Assembly (NCBI RefSeq): GCF_900116445.1
Contig: NZ_FPBH01000020.1
Coordinates: 1-64,000, forward strand
Source: Paraburkholderia aspalathi
GTDB taxonomy: Bacteria > Pseudomonadota > Gammaproteobacteria > Burkholderiales > Burkholderiaceae
Direction of reading: 5' to 3'
DNA length: 64,000 nucleotides
How positions within the stretch are numbered: the first letter of the stretch is position 1; every line of letters starts with the position of its first letter. Shown one piece after another: positions 28,383-36,392 of this stretch. Under the pieces are notes generated by a model that worked only from the letters and a program-made list of their open reading frames with translations, did not search any database and was not told the DNA's origin. The position numbers and the translations under genes are program-made.

Positions 28383-28705
28383 GCGGCGGTCCTTGTAAGG
28401 AAAATGTCGGGGAACAGCGCGCCGCACAAGGAAATCGACGACGCGTCAAAAGCGCACCGATTATGCCTGGCTGCAAAGTCAGCGCCAAGCGTTTGAACCG
28501 CATTCGGGGAAATATTGATGCGCTGCGTCACAACTGGAAACGGTTGTTACGTCGCAGCAAAAGAAACAGAGCGCCGCCGGTGGCCGCCCTGCGTTTATGA
28601 GAAATTCAATGTACTGATGCGCGAGAGTTGCGCCAGGTCCGTGGTACTAGACCCGTTACCAGGCCCGCATTGACGGCCCGGCAGAAGGCGAAGCAGATGG
28701 CTGGA

Positions 28706-28792
28706 CTAGCGCTCGAGCTTGTAGAAAAAGTAGACCGTGCTTGCCGCGAACATGCCGAACAGCGCCACACCCATTGCCATTGCGAGATCCAT
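28706..28792 (-). CDS. 28-residue single-helix membrane microprotein
   Basis: This frame is below normal annotation size but has a perfect AGGAGG four bases before its ATG at 28792. The product is one hydrophobic helix, MAMGVALFGMFAASTVYFFY, with Asp near the N-terminus and a basic KLER end, the usual form of a small bitopic membrane protein. It resembles in style subunit-like peptides such as CydX or KdpF, but I do not recognise it as either. It stands alone between uppP and the aldose epimerase gene. Confidence 0.6.
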   Translation of the reverse strand: MDLAMAMGVALFGMFAASTVYFFYKLER

Positions 28793-29040
28793 AAAGCCTC
28801 CTGAGCCGATCTCTCCCGGTGGTTGAAGGGACCGGGCAGTCAGTGGATTATCGACAAGGATAGTGCTTCCCGGCCACCCGCAATTTCCCGAGAAGGGTTT
28901 CCCCGTAGCGCAAAGCAGCGCAAAATCGTTGCTTCGCGAGCCGTTATGCAGCGCCATTCGAACGTTCACAACCCGCCTTCGAGCCGCGCTCCACTCACGC
29001 TTGAACCGCACCCAACCTTTTCTCAACCAGCCCATCGACC

Positions 29041-29949
29041 ATGCCCCTCTCCCCACAACAGGACATTCTCGAGATCGCCCAGGACGCCTCCGTGCTCCGT
29101 TTCTCGCCGCAAGCCGGCGGCCGTCTTTTGTCGTGGATCATCGACGGCGAGGAGGTCATTCATTGGCCGGAGAACGCCGACTGGAGCCAGCCTGCCAGGA
29201 TTCGCGGCGGCAACCCGTTGCTGTTTCCGTTTCTGGGCCGGCATCGCGTCGACGGCAAGATCGGCTTCTGGCGTGACGCACAAGGCACGGTGCGCGAATT
29301 GCCAATGCATGGTTTCGCACGCGACCTGCCCTTCGAAGCCCACGCCGACGTAAACGGCGCCGGTTTGCGCATGACGCTCGCCGACAGCGACGCGACGCGT
29401 AGCGGCTACCCATTCGGCTTCCGTTTCGAAGCGACATACCGGCTCGTCGATACGCATACGCTTGAAGTTACGCTGAGCACCGCCAATACCGGCGACACGC
29501 GGCTGCCCTACTACGCCGGCCATCACTTCTATTTCACGCTGCCGCACACGCAGCGCGCCGAGACCTCGCTGGAACTGCCGCCCACCGAACGGTGCTACCA
29601 GCAGAGCGACGGCTCGATCAGCACGACCGAGCCGGGCGCGGCCCGCTACACGCTCGACGAGGCGCGGATTCTCGACCGCTTCCATTGCCTCGTCGATGTG
29701 CCGAACCAACCGGTGCGACTCGTCGCGCCGGGACTGAACCGGGTCATCACGATCGATCTGCAACGGCCGGATTCGGTGCCCTGGTACGCGGTCACGACGT
29801 GGACCGAAGCCGCTGAGTCAGACTTTTACTGCGTCGAGCCGTGGCTGGGTCTGCCGGATGCGATCCACAACGGCCTGGGACTGCGCTGGCTCGAACCGGG
29901 ACAAACCGAGGCAGCCGTACTCCGTATCAACGTCAGCAAGCTGCGCTGA
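29041..29949 (+). CDS. Aldose 1-epimerase-family protein
   Basis: This protein has 302 residues of beta-sandwich galactose-mutarotase type. GGNPLLFPFLGRHR and LPMHGFARDLPF match the sugar-binding region, YYAGHHFYFTLP supplies a conserved histidine, and YCVEPWLGLPDA near the C-terminus contains the Glu expected to act as base. It probably interconverts anomers of a hexose or hexose phosphate in the cytosol. It is monocistronic. Confidence 0.9.
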   Translation: MPLSPQQDILEIAQDASVLRFSPQAGGRLLSWIIDGEEVIHWPENADWSQPARIRGGNPLLFPFLGRHRVDGKIGFWRDAQGTVRELPMHGFARDLPFEAHADVNGAGLRMTLADSDATRSGYPFGFRFEATYRLVDTHTLEVTLSTANTGDTRLPYYAGHHFYFTLPHTQRAETSLELPPTERCYQQSDGSISTTEPGAARYTLDEARILDRFHCLVDVPNQPVRLVAPGLNRVITIDLQRPDSVPWYAVTTWTEAAESDFYCVEPWLGLPDAIHNGLGLRWLEPGQTEAAVLRINVSKLR

Positions 29950-30132
29950 TGGCAGGTTTTCCACTCGTCGCGACGTAACGGGTTACGCGGCTTTTCGCCG
30001 CGTTCCCGCCTTGTTCGCCCGCCTCGACATCCGTTTTTCGGATGCTGCAGCGCAAAACCGTTAGAATCGGACGCTTTGCATCTACCTGCCGCGTGATCGG
30101 GATCGGCGCGTGGCAGCGCTTTGCGAGGTCCA

Positions 30133-30858
30133 ATGCTTAACACAACAAGAATGAAACGGCTCGCCTGCGCGTCTTTGCTGGCGGTGCTTGCCGCCTGCGG
30201 GTCCGCTCCGGTGGGGCCAGGCTTTTACCGCGTCGAACGGGGCGATACGCTGTCGAAGATCGCGCGCAGCAGCCGGCAACCGGTGCAAAACATCGTGCGC
30301 TGGAACAACCTGACCAACCCGGACAGCATCGAGGTCGGACAGGTGCTGCGTGTCGCGCCGCCGGGCAATGTGGCGTCCACAGGTGGCGCCGCGGGTGGTG
30401 CAACGCGTAGCAGCGGTGCAGGAAGCGCGAGCGCTTCGGCTGCTCCACGGCCGGCGCCGGCCGATAGCGCGCCGTCGTCGGCACCGGCTCCGTCGATCTC
30501 GCTGATTTGGCCCGCTGACGGCACGGTGATCCGGCGCTTCGACGGCTCCAATTCGAAGGGCATCGATATTTCGGCGGCGGCGGGCACCCCGGTGGTTGCC
30601 GCGGCGTCCGGCACGGTGGTCTATGCGGGTAACGGCTTGCGCGGTTACGGCAATCTGCTGATCCTCAAACACAACGCCGACTATCTGACGGCCTACGCGC
30701 ATAACCGCGTGCTGCTGGTGAAGGAAGGCCAGTCGGTTGCCCGCGGCGATAAGATCGCCGAAATGGGCGACACCGACACCGATCGTGTCATGCTGCACTT
30801 CGAACTGCGCTATCAGGGCCGCTCGATCGACCCGGCGCGGGCACTGCCGGCGCGCTAG
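30133..30858 (+). CDS. NlpD-like LysM/LytM lipoprotein, degenerate peptidase site
   Basis: The protein has 241 residues. Lipobox LAVLAAC near the N-terminus, then a LysM domain (FYRVERGDTLSKIARSS to VLRVAPPG), an Ala/Ser/Gly-rich linker, and a C-terminal LytM/M23 domain closely resembling NlpD. The domain has GIDISA where active M23 enzymes have HxGxD: the metal-binding histidine is missing, while AHN and the LHFEL motif are retained. NlpD of E. coli is likewise inactive and activates an amidase during division. A similar activator role is likely. Unlike the common nlpD-rpoS pair, no rpoS or pcm gene is adjacent, so this may be a second copy. Confidence 0.88.
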   Translation: MLNTTRMKRLACASLLAVLAACGSAPVGPGFYRVERGDTLSKIARSSRQPVQNIVRWNNLTNPDSIEVGQVLRVAPPGNVASTGGAAGGATRSSGAGSASASAAPRPAPADSAPSSAPAPSISLIWPADGTVIRRFDGSNSKGIDISAAAGTPVVAAASGTVVYAGNGLRGYGNLLILKHNADYLTAYAHNRVLLVKEGQSVARGDKIAEMGDTDTDRVMLHFELRYQGRSIDPARALPAR

Positions 30859-30984
30859 CCGCCCGGCTTCGGGCACGCGCCCTGCAACAGCAGTCAAGGG
30901 AACCGCGCGTGCTATAAAACGCCCAATCCTATGCATGACGCGGCTAACGCCGCGTCTTCCCCTGTTATCTGTAAGGAATTTGCA

Positions 30985-31311
30985 ATGAAGAGCGCACTGG
31001 CGTCTTTAACAACGGCCGCGGCGATCGGCCTCGGCCTGCTGACGCTCGGCAGCCTCGGCGGCTGTTCCAGCACCACCACCATGACTTACCTGCCGAGCGG
31101 CGATACGGGCTTTGCGATCAACTGCAGCGGCAGTGACGCGAGCTCCAGTTGGGCCGAGTGCTACAAACGCGCGGGTGAGGTCTGCGGCAACTACGGCTAC
31201 GACGTCGTTTCGAAGGACGTCGACAACGGCGCGACCTCGGGCGGCTCGGTCGGCGGAATTTTCGGTGCGAACGTCAAGAACCGGTCGATGGTGGTTCGCT
31301 GCAAGCAGTAG
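30985..31311 (+). CDS. Small lipoprotein, unknown function
   Basis: The product is 108 residues from the ATG at 30985, preceded by TAAGGA. The signal peptide ends in LGSLGGC, a good lipobox. The mature part has three further cysteines (NCSGSD, ECYKRAGEVCG) and a Gly-rich segment, with VVRC at the end, suggesting disulfides. ECYKRAGEVCG..GYDVVS is a pattern seen in many small Burkholderia lipoproteins. No function is known to me. Confidence 0.8.
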   Translation: MKSALASLTTAAAIGLGLLTLGSLGGCSSTTTMTYLPSGDTGFAINCSGSDASSSWAECYKRAGEVCGNYGYDVVSKDVDNGATSGGSVGGIFGANVKNRSMVVRCKQ

Positions 31312-31439
31312 AAAGCAAACCGGTAACGCAATAACGCAGGCGCCAAGGCCGCTCGATCTGGCGGCGGCGCCAGCGGCCAGAGCGCGGATTGACGCGTGCG
31401 GCGAATGCGAACAGCCCGCCGAGCGCAATTGGCCAGAGA

Positions 31440-31466
31440 AAAAAAAGCCCGGCACGAGGCCGGGCT
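31440..31466 (-). terminator. Rho-independent terminator facing left
   Basis: AGCCCGGC-ACGAG-GCCGGGCT (31446-31466) is preceded on the plus strand by a run of A residues, so it works as stem plus U-tail on the minus strand. No recognised minus-strand gene feeds it, which implies an unannotated leftward transcript or a relic. Confidence 0.75.
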
Positions 31467-32011
31467 AACGGGGGTTCGGCGCATATCGGCAAAGGACCGG
31501 TTCACCATGCGCCAGAAGGAAATCTAACAACCCCCTTTTACAAGCGCAATCTATTAATTTCGCGGGTAATGTGACGCGGCGTACGGAGTCCGCATTACGT
31601 GAAGAGAAAATGTCGGAAATAAGCGAGGTAAATAGCCTTGCCGGCCCCGTATGAAACCTCATAAAAGCGGCAAGTCAAAGTCGCGCGCGTGGTTCGCGAG
31701 GCCTTATAAATCAAGCACCTACCACCCGCCACCAGAAAAGCCTGACGAAAGCCGGTGGGTCGATTCCCGTGAGCCCCGCCCAGCATGATCCGGACGCTTT
31801 ATGTATTGCGAACCTTTAGTGCGCCAACGCACCATACCGGTGTATTAGCGATTATTGAGAGACGCTAATAAGCAATCGCGTTTCCTCATAACAAATTCGC
31901 GAATAGCGAATACATTAAAAATCTTCAAATCCGCCGACAAATTGCGAACTTGAAAATCGACCACTGTTAATGAATCAAAGATTGGATGATATGCACAGGT
32001 CCTGATTCGTT

Positions 32012-32045
32012 CAAGCTGGCCGAATGGCTAAAATCGGCCAGCTTG
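32012..32045 (-). terminator. Hairpin just downstream of the pentapeptide-repeat gene
   Basis: A perfect 12-bp stem, CAAGCTGGCCGA at 32012-32023 and TCGGCCAGCTTG at 32034-32045, with a 10-nt loop, lies 9 bp past the gene's stop. There is no uridine tail, so it may be a stability or attenuation structure rather than a classical terminator. Confidence 0.5.
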
Positions 32046-32053
32046 CAGCGCAA

Positions 32054-32782
32054 TCACATCACTCTCAGGCCCAGTTCGGTCACGAGCACCGCCGCCTGCT
32101 GATGCGAAATCGTCGCGCCCTTGAACAGTGCCGCATCGACGAGCCGCACGCCGCTCAGATCCGCCTCGCGCAGGTCCGCGCCGTCAAAGCGCGCGCCTTT
32201 CAGATGGGCATCCTTCAAGCTGCCGCCGTCGAAGATCGCCTCGCGGAAATCGACGCCGGCCAGATCGGCGTCGGAGAAATCGAGTTGCTGGAGAGTGGCC
32301 TTGCGAAACGACAAGCCGCGCAAATGCGCGCCCACCAGCAAGGTCTCGACAAAGCTCAAGCCGAGCGCCGTACAGGCTTCGAAATTGGCGCCCGTCAGCT
32401 TGCAGCTGTGGAACGACGCCGAGGCAAGCTTGGTGCGCCGCCAGCTGGTGTTGTTCAGATCGCTCGACTGGAACGCCGCATCGACCAGATCGGCTGACGC
32501 GAAATCCGCCTGGCGGCCGCGGCAACGAACCCAGCGCGTGTGCGACAGCGTCGCGCCGAAAAACGACGTTTCGACGATCGTACAGCGATGAAACTCAGCG
32601 CCGCGCAGATCGAGTCGCGACAGATCGGCGCCTTCGAAATCGCAGTCGGTGAAATGGAGCGGCTCTCTATTGCCCGCCAGGCTCTCAGCAATGAGGCGCT
32701 CCACATCGGTACGCGTGAGTGTGGCGTCGGCCACCACATGAGCTTGCGCGCTCGCAGCGCGCGCCGTTGAATCCAGTGACAT
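32054..32782 (-). CDS. Pentapeptide-repeat protein
   Basis: The product is 242 residues. From about residue 40 onward it shows continuous A(D/N)LxX-type pentapeptides, such as CDFEGADLSRLDLRGAEF and SDADLAGVDFREA, which form a right-handed quadrilateral beta-helix. Some members of this fold mimic DNA and protect gyrase; others have unrelated roles, so no function is assigned. The N-terminal 35 residues lack repeats and are Ala-rich. It is a single gene, divergent from the DUF2288 gene. Confidence 0.85.
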   Translation of the reverse strand: MSLDSTARAASAQAHVVADATLTRTDVERLIAESLAGNREPLHFTDCDFEGADLSRLDLRGAEFHRCTIVETSFFGATLSHTRWVRCRGRQADFASADLVDAAFQSSDLNNTSWRRTKLASASFHSCKLTGANFEACTALGLSFVETLLVGAHLRGLSFRKATLQQLDFSDADLAGVDFREAIFDGGSLKDAHLKGARFDGADLREADLSGVRLVDAALFKGATISHQQAAVLVTELGLRVM

Positions 32783-32893
32783 GAAGGTTCAGAATGAATT
32801 TTGGCGAAAGACCTCAAGCGTACCGGAACGCGCGCCGCCCTGGCGATCCGCGCCGATGGTTTATAGTAACGGCCCCGTCAGAACCCGCTCACG

Positions 32894-33202
32894 ATGACTT
32901 CCAACGACGCCACCCATAGCCCGCTGTACGCCCAGCTGCTCGCCGAAACCGCCAAAATCGGCTGGACCGAACTCGAACGCTTTTTCGCGCGCGGCATGCT
33001 GCTGCGCGTCGCACGCGACCTCGATCTGGTGAGCGTCGCCGAAGCCATCGCCAGCGACGACACCACGCAGGTCACGCAATGGCTGTCTTCCGGCCTCGTC
33101 GAACGCGTGCAGGCGGAGACCGCCGCCGATTTCGCCGCGCGCGATCCCGACCTCTGGGCAGTAGTCGTCTCGCCATGGGTGTGCGTGCAGGAACGTAATT
33201 GA
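32894..33202 (+). CDS. DUF2288-family protein
   Basis: The product is 102 residues. It matches the DUF2288 pattern: LLAETAKIGWTELERFFARG, then DLVSVAEAIASDD and a WVCVQERN end. Function is unknown. Its TGA overlaps the apparent TTG start of the following MATE gene (TTGA), so the two are probably translated in a coupled manner. Confidence 0.85.
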   Translation: MTSNDATHSPLYAQLLAETAKIGWTELERFFARGMLLRVARDLDLVSVAEAIASDDTTQVTQWLSSGLVERVQAETAADFAARDPDLWAVVVSPWVCVQERN

Positions 33203-34587
33203 GCGACCCCGCGCACGCCCCGAAGGAAGTCCCCTCGGGGAGCGGTGCGAGCGCGACGGCTCCCGCCGTCCCGGTGCACTGGCACCGCCGGGTGATGACG
33301 CTGGCGTTTCCCATCGTCCTCGCCAATCTCACCCAGCCGATTCTCGGCGCAGTCGACACCGCCGTCGCCGGCCATCTGGACGGTGCGTCCTATCTCGGCG
33401 GCGTCGCGCTTGGCGGCCTGTTCTTCAACTTCGTGTTCTGGGGCTTCGGCTTCCTGCGCATGGGCACCACCGGCCTCGTCGCGCAGGCGCACGGCGCGAG
33501 AGACCAAGCCGAGCTGCGCAATAACGTCGTACGTGCATTGTTGCTGGCGGCGGCGATCGGCGCTGCGGTGCTTCTGCTGCAAGCGCCGTTGATCGATTAC
33601 GCATTGCGCGTGATCGGCGGCAGCGACGCGGTGCAGCGCCACGCGCAAATCTACTGCCACGCGCGTATCTGGGCCGCGCCGCTCGCGCTCGGCAACTACG
33701 TAGTGCTCGGCTGGCTGCTCGGTACGCAGCAGGTGCGGCTTGCGCTGCTGTCGCAAGTGTTCATCAACAGTGTGAACATCGCGGCGGTGCTGTTGTACGT
33801 GTACGTATTCGATTGGGGCGTGGCCGGCATCGGCGCGGCCACGGCCACCGCCGACGCGCTCGGCTTCGTGCTCGGCGCCGCGTTGTTGTGGCACGGCCGA
33901 CCGCGCGGTTTGCCTGCGCTAAACCGCGCCGCCCTCTTCGACGCTGCCGCCCTCAAGCGCCTCGTGGTGTTGAATCGCGATATCTTCGTGCGCACGCTCT
34001 GCCTGCTGTCGTCGTTCGGCTGGTTCGCGCATCTCGGCGCGAAGCAAGGTGACGCCACGCTCGCCGCCAACGCGCTGCTGCTCAACTTTCAGACCTTCAT
34101 GGCGTATGGCCTCGACGGCTTCGCTCACGCGGCGGAGGCGCTGGTAGGCGCTGCGATCGGCGCGCGCGACCGGCACGCTTTCGCGCAGGCCATCAAGGTG
34201 ACGGCACTGTGGTCCGCGCTCGGCGCGCTGGGCTTCTCGCTGGTGTACTGGGGCGCGGGCTCATGGATCATCGAAGGTCTGACCAATCAGGCCCTTGTGC
34301 GCACCACGGCCGAAACTTATCTGCCATGGGCCTCGCTCTTGCCGGTGATTTCAGTGTGGGGCTTTCTGCTCGACGGCGTGTTCATCGGCGCGACGCGCAC
34401 GCATGAGCTGATGACGTCGATGGTGGTCTCGTTCGCGGTGTTCGTGGCGGCCTCGTGGGCCTTGCTGGCGCTGTACGACAACCACGGTTTGTGGGCCGCG
34501 ATGCTGATCTTCATGGCCGCGCGCGGTGTGACGCTCGCGCGCTTTTTGCCGGGTGTCATGCGGGGCATGGCGGTGGCGGCGGTCTGA
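33199..34587 (+). CDS. MATE-family efflux transporter (DinF-like)
   Basis: This is a 12-helix inner-membrane multidrug and toxic compound extrusion protein, 462 residues from a TTG at 33199 that overlaps the DUF2288 stop. A GTG about 27 codons later is an alternative start. LTQPILGAVDTAVAGHLDGA is the hallmark N-terminal MATE/DinF segment, and the middle helix with AYGLDGFAHAAEALVGAAIG belongs to the DinF branch. It presumably exports cationic or organic compounds in exchange for H+ or Na+. Substrate unknown. Confidence 0.92.
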   Translation: MSDPAHAPKEVPSGSGASATAPAVPVHWHRRVMTLAFPIVLANLTQPILGAVDTAVAGHLDGASYLGGVALGGLFFNFVFWGFGFLRMGTTGLVAQAHGARDQAELRNNVVRALLLAAAIGAAVLLLQAPLIDYALRVIGGSDAVQRHAQIYCHARIWAAPLALGNYVVLGWLLGTQQVRLALLSQVFINSVNIAAVLLYVYVFDWGVAGIGAATATADALGFVLGAALLWHGRPRGLPALNRAALFDAAALKRLVVLNRDIFVRTLCLLSSFGWFAHLGAKQGDATLAANALLLNFQTFMAYGLDGFAHAAEALVGAAIGARDRHAFAQAIKVTALWSALGALGFSLVYWGAGSWIIEGLTNQALVRTTAETYLPWASLLPVISVWGFLLDGVFIGATRTHELMTSMVVSFAVFVAASWALLALYDNHGLWAAMLIFMAARGVTLARFLPGVMRGMAVAAV

Positions 34588-34760
34588 ACGACAACGCCGC
34601 ACACGCAGCACATCGTTACGGCTTGAAACAAGCGCACACATATCACGCGTGCGCGTCGCCTAGAATGATTGCAGCCCGCGCCGTTCGCGCGAATTCTCTG
34701 CGCGGGTCAGAAGCGCCGACGTGCCCGCGCCGGTGCTTCGCTTTCATTCCCTACAAGCGC

Positions 34761-34922
34761 TCAGGGCGCGGGCGCCATGACGGGCGGACGGTCGTCGGTA
34801 GGCACACCGTGATAGTCGACAGGATCTTTCGGCGGCGGGCCACCATGGTGGCCGGAAGGATCGTTGGCACAGCCGGCGAGCCCGGCGGCCAGCATCAAGA
34901 CAATCAACAAAACGCGGTTCAT
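34761..34922 (-). CDS. Very small lipoprotein
   Basis: The product is 53 residues from the ATG at 34922, with GAGAG upstream. The signal VLLIVLMLAAGLAGC is a textbook lipobox. The mature peptide of about 33 residues is rich in Pro, Gly, His and Asp (GHHGGPPPKDP). It is divergent from the 57-residue membrane protein gene. Function unknown. Confidence 0.7.
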   Translation of the reverse strand: MNRVLLIVLMLAAGLAGCANDPSGHHGGPPPKDPVDYHGVPTDDRPPVMAPAP

Positions 34923-35085
34923 AGACTCTCGAAACAGAATGACAATAACGGCAACGAAGCGCCGAGAGTCTACCTGCAATTCGCATTCGACGATGTCGCG
35001 GCAGGCCGCGTCACCCTGCTACCCCTGCCATTTTGTTACGCGTGTCCTACTATAGAGGCACGGCTGCGTGTCATAGGAGACTGCC

Positions 35086-35259
35086 ATGGACGCTGAATCG
35101 ATCGCAGGTCTGATCGGACTTGCAATAGGCCTGCTCGTGCTGCTCGCACTGTCGATTTTCGAATCGAGAACCTACCGGCGCGAACATGACGGCGAAGGCA
35201 TGCTGCATCACTGGATCACGCACCAGCACATGCCGCACTGGATGCGTCGCCGGCATTGA
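35086..35259 (+). CDS. 57-residue membrane protein, His/Met-rich tail
   Basis: This frame was found by reading the plus strand directly. ATG at 35086 has AGGAGA 6 bases upstream. One hydrophobic helix (IAGLIGLAIGLLVLLALSIF) is followed by a basic, His/Met/Trp-rich tail containing HHWITHQHMPHWMRRRH. The tail could bind a metal or lipid head groups. I do not recognise a family. It lies 97 bp before tRNA-Pro. Confidence 0.65.
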   Translation: MDAESIAGLIGLAIGLLVLLALSIFESRTYRREHDGEGMLHHWITHQHMPHWMRRRH

Positions 35260-35315
35260 ACAGATAAACCGGCGCGCCACACTGGCACCTTTTTTCACCC
35301 CGACGCAATTCGTGA

Positions 35316-35345
35316 TTGACTCTGGCACCCAATGCCACGTAGAAT
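35316..35345 (+). promoter_or_regulatory. Promoter of tRNA-Pro
   Basis: TTGACT at 35316-35321 and TAGAAT at 35340-35345, with an 18-bp spacer. Transcription would begin just before the mature tRNA 5' end at 35357. Confidence 0.75.
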
Positions 35346-35356
35346 CTCGGATACGT

Positions 35357-35433
35357 CGGAGCGTAGCGCAGCCTGGTAGCGCATCTGATTTGGGATCAGA
35401 GGGTCGAAGGTTCGAATCCTTTCGCTCCGACCA
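35357..35433 (+). tRNA. tRNA-Pro(TGG), island integration site
   Basis: A full cloverleaf with encoded CCA: acceptor CGGAGCG/CGCTCCG, D-arm with AGCCTGGTA, anticodon loop TTTGGGA (anticodon TGG), T-arm GAAGG-TTCGAAT-CCTTT. The length is 77 nt. Its last 47 bases are repeated exactly at 46564-46610, marking the site where the island entered. Confidence 0.98.
35387..35433 (+). repeat. attL: 47-bp direct repeat within tRNA-Pro
   Basis: The segment from the 3' part of the anticodon 5' stem to CCA is identical to 46564-46610. This is the left copy of the attachment core; integration kept the tRNA gene intact. Confidence 0.95.
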
Positions 35434-35441
35434 GTACCAGT

Positions 35442-35476
35442 AAGGGTTTGAGGCCATTCGGTCTCAAACCCTTTTT
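35442..35476 (+). terminator. Terminator after tRNA-Pro, supplied by the island
   Basis: AAGGGTTTGAG at 35442-35452 and CTCAAACCCTT at 35463-35473 form a perfect 11-bp stem followed by T residues. Because it lies inside the element, it replaces the ancestral tRNA terminator, which is now at 46625-46657. Confidence 0.9.
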
Positions 35477-35480
35477 CGTT

Positions 35481-35499
35481 GGGGTAACGCGGGGGTAAC
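35481..35499 (+). promoter_or_regulatory. Putative integrase arm-type sites, left end
   Basis: GGGGTAAC occurs twice, at 35481 and 35492, exactly 11 bp apart and about 50 bp inside the core. The same octamer is repeated with the same period at the integrase end. Confidence 0.65.
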
Positions 35500-35528
35500 T
35501 TCCGCGACCACTACCGGGGTGACGGACA

Positions 35529-36338
35529 ATGCGTTTCAGCGAAAGACACGGGCTTGTGAAGACGCCGGAAGCACTACGCCCGGAAGCAATGCCGGACGAG
35601 TTGCGAAACACCCTCTGGAACGCGATAGGCTCCATTATTGATTTGGGCCGTGACCCTAACCCCCTCACGGAATGCTACTGGCGCGACCACCTCAAGAAGC
35701 CGGTCGATTCTCGCCCCCCTACGCCAACGGCGTGGCATATGTTCAAGGCTGACTTTCTTGCTGCGGACTACGCCGGGGTTTACGATCGCGTCGAATTTAT
35801 CCTCGACCACATTGACGATATGTGGGTGCCAATTCACGGGAAACGGGTTGGGAAACTCACCAAGGCGATCAATTGGGCTCTTGAGCGAGAATTAGCCGCT
35901 TACCGCCTAGTGAATGGGCTAATCGTCCCCGTGACCTCACAGCAAGAAGTTGACGCGCTCGACGAGGCGCTCTCCCTGACTGGGCCGTTTTCCGGCGCGC
36001 AGACGCACATTGCATCCGCGTTGACCCATCTGAGTAACCGCCAGCATCCCGATCTTCGCAACTCGATCAAAGAGTCAATTTCTGCGGTAGAAGCGGCGGC
36101 ATCTGTGGTCGCCGGGAAGCCTGGCGCAACTCTAGGGGCGGCGCTCGCTACTCTAGAGAAAGAACGAAAACTCCATGGCTCGCTCAAAGCGGCCTTCTCT
36201 GCTTTGTACGGCTATACGAGCGATGCAAATGGCATCCGCCACGCGCTGATGGACGAGCCTGACCTCACTGCGGCAGACGCCAAATTCTTTTTACTAACGT
36301 GTTCGTCGTTCGTTAATTATTTGAAGTCGCTTAGCTAG
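35529..36338 (+). CDS. AbiJ-type abortive infection protein (AbiJ-NTD4 with HEPN-like C-terminus)
   Basis: The product is 269 residues. The N-terminus, MRFSERHGL..., followed by MPDELRNTLWNAI, is the pattern of the AbiJ_NTD4 domain. The C-terminal part, with GYTSDANGIRHAL, DAKFFLLTCSSFVNYL and a helical region before it, resembles the HEPN-type effector half seen in that family. Such proteins are thought to stop growth of phage-infected cells, often by RNA cleavage. It is the first cargo gene inside the left end of the island. The family call is from memory; the nuclease role is inference. It runs convergent with the next gene. Confidence 0.8.
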   Translation: MRFSERHGLVKTPEALRPEAMPDELRNTLWNAIGSIIDLGRDPNPLTECYWRDHLKKPVDSRPPTPTAWHMFKADFLAADYAGVYDRVEFILDHIDDMWVPIHGKRVGKLTKAINWALERELAAYRLVNGLIVPVTSQQEVDALDEALSLTGPFSGAQTHIASALTHLSNRQHPDLRNSIKESISAVEAAASVVAGKPGATLGAALATLEKERKLHGSLKAAFSALYGYTSDANGIRHALMDEPDLTAADAKFFLLTCSSFVNYLKSLS

Positions 36339-36392
36339 GGGAGCCTTAAGACGAGGACAACTCCCTAATCGGGCAGAGCGAGGCATTTGTCC

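Larger units (their letters stand above)
31312..32053. other. AT-richer intergenic region of about 740 bp without a convincing gene
   Basis: The region from about 31520 to 32000 is clearly AT-richer than the flanks. It contains a minus-oriented terminator at 31440-31466 and, at its right end, a 12-bp stem hairpin next to the pentapeptide gene. A 45-codon frame (31651-31788, +) and a 63-codon frame on the other strand exist, but neither has a ribosome binding site. It may be a remnant of transferred DNA or a non-coding RNA locus. Confidence 0.4.

Noticed and set aside
31651..31788. 45-codon plus-strand frame with a Pro/Lys/Ser-rich product
   Set aside because: No ribosome binding site, an opposing frame over the same DNA, and no recognised resemblance. 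Possible but not supportable.
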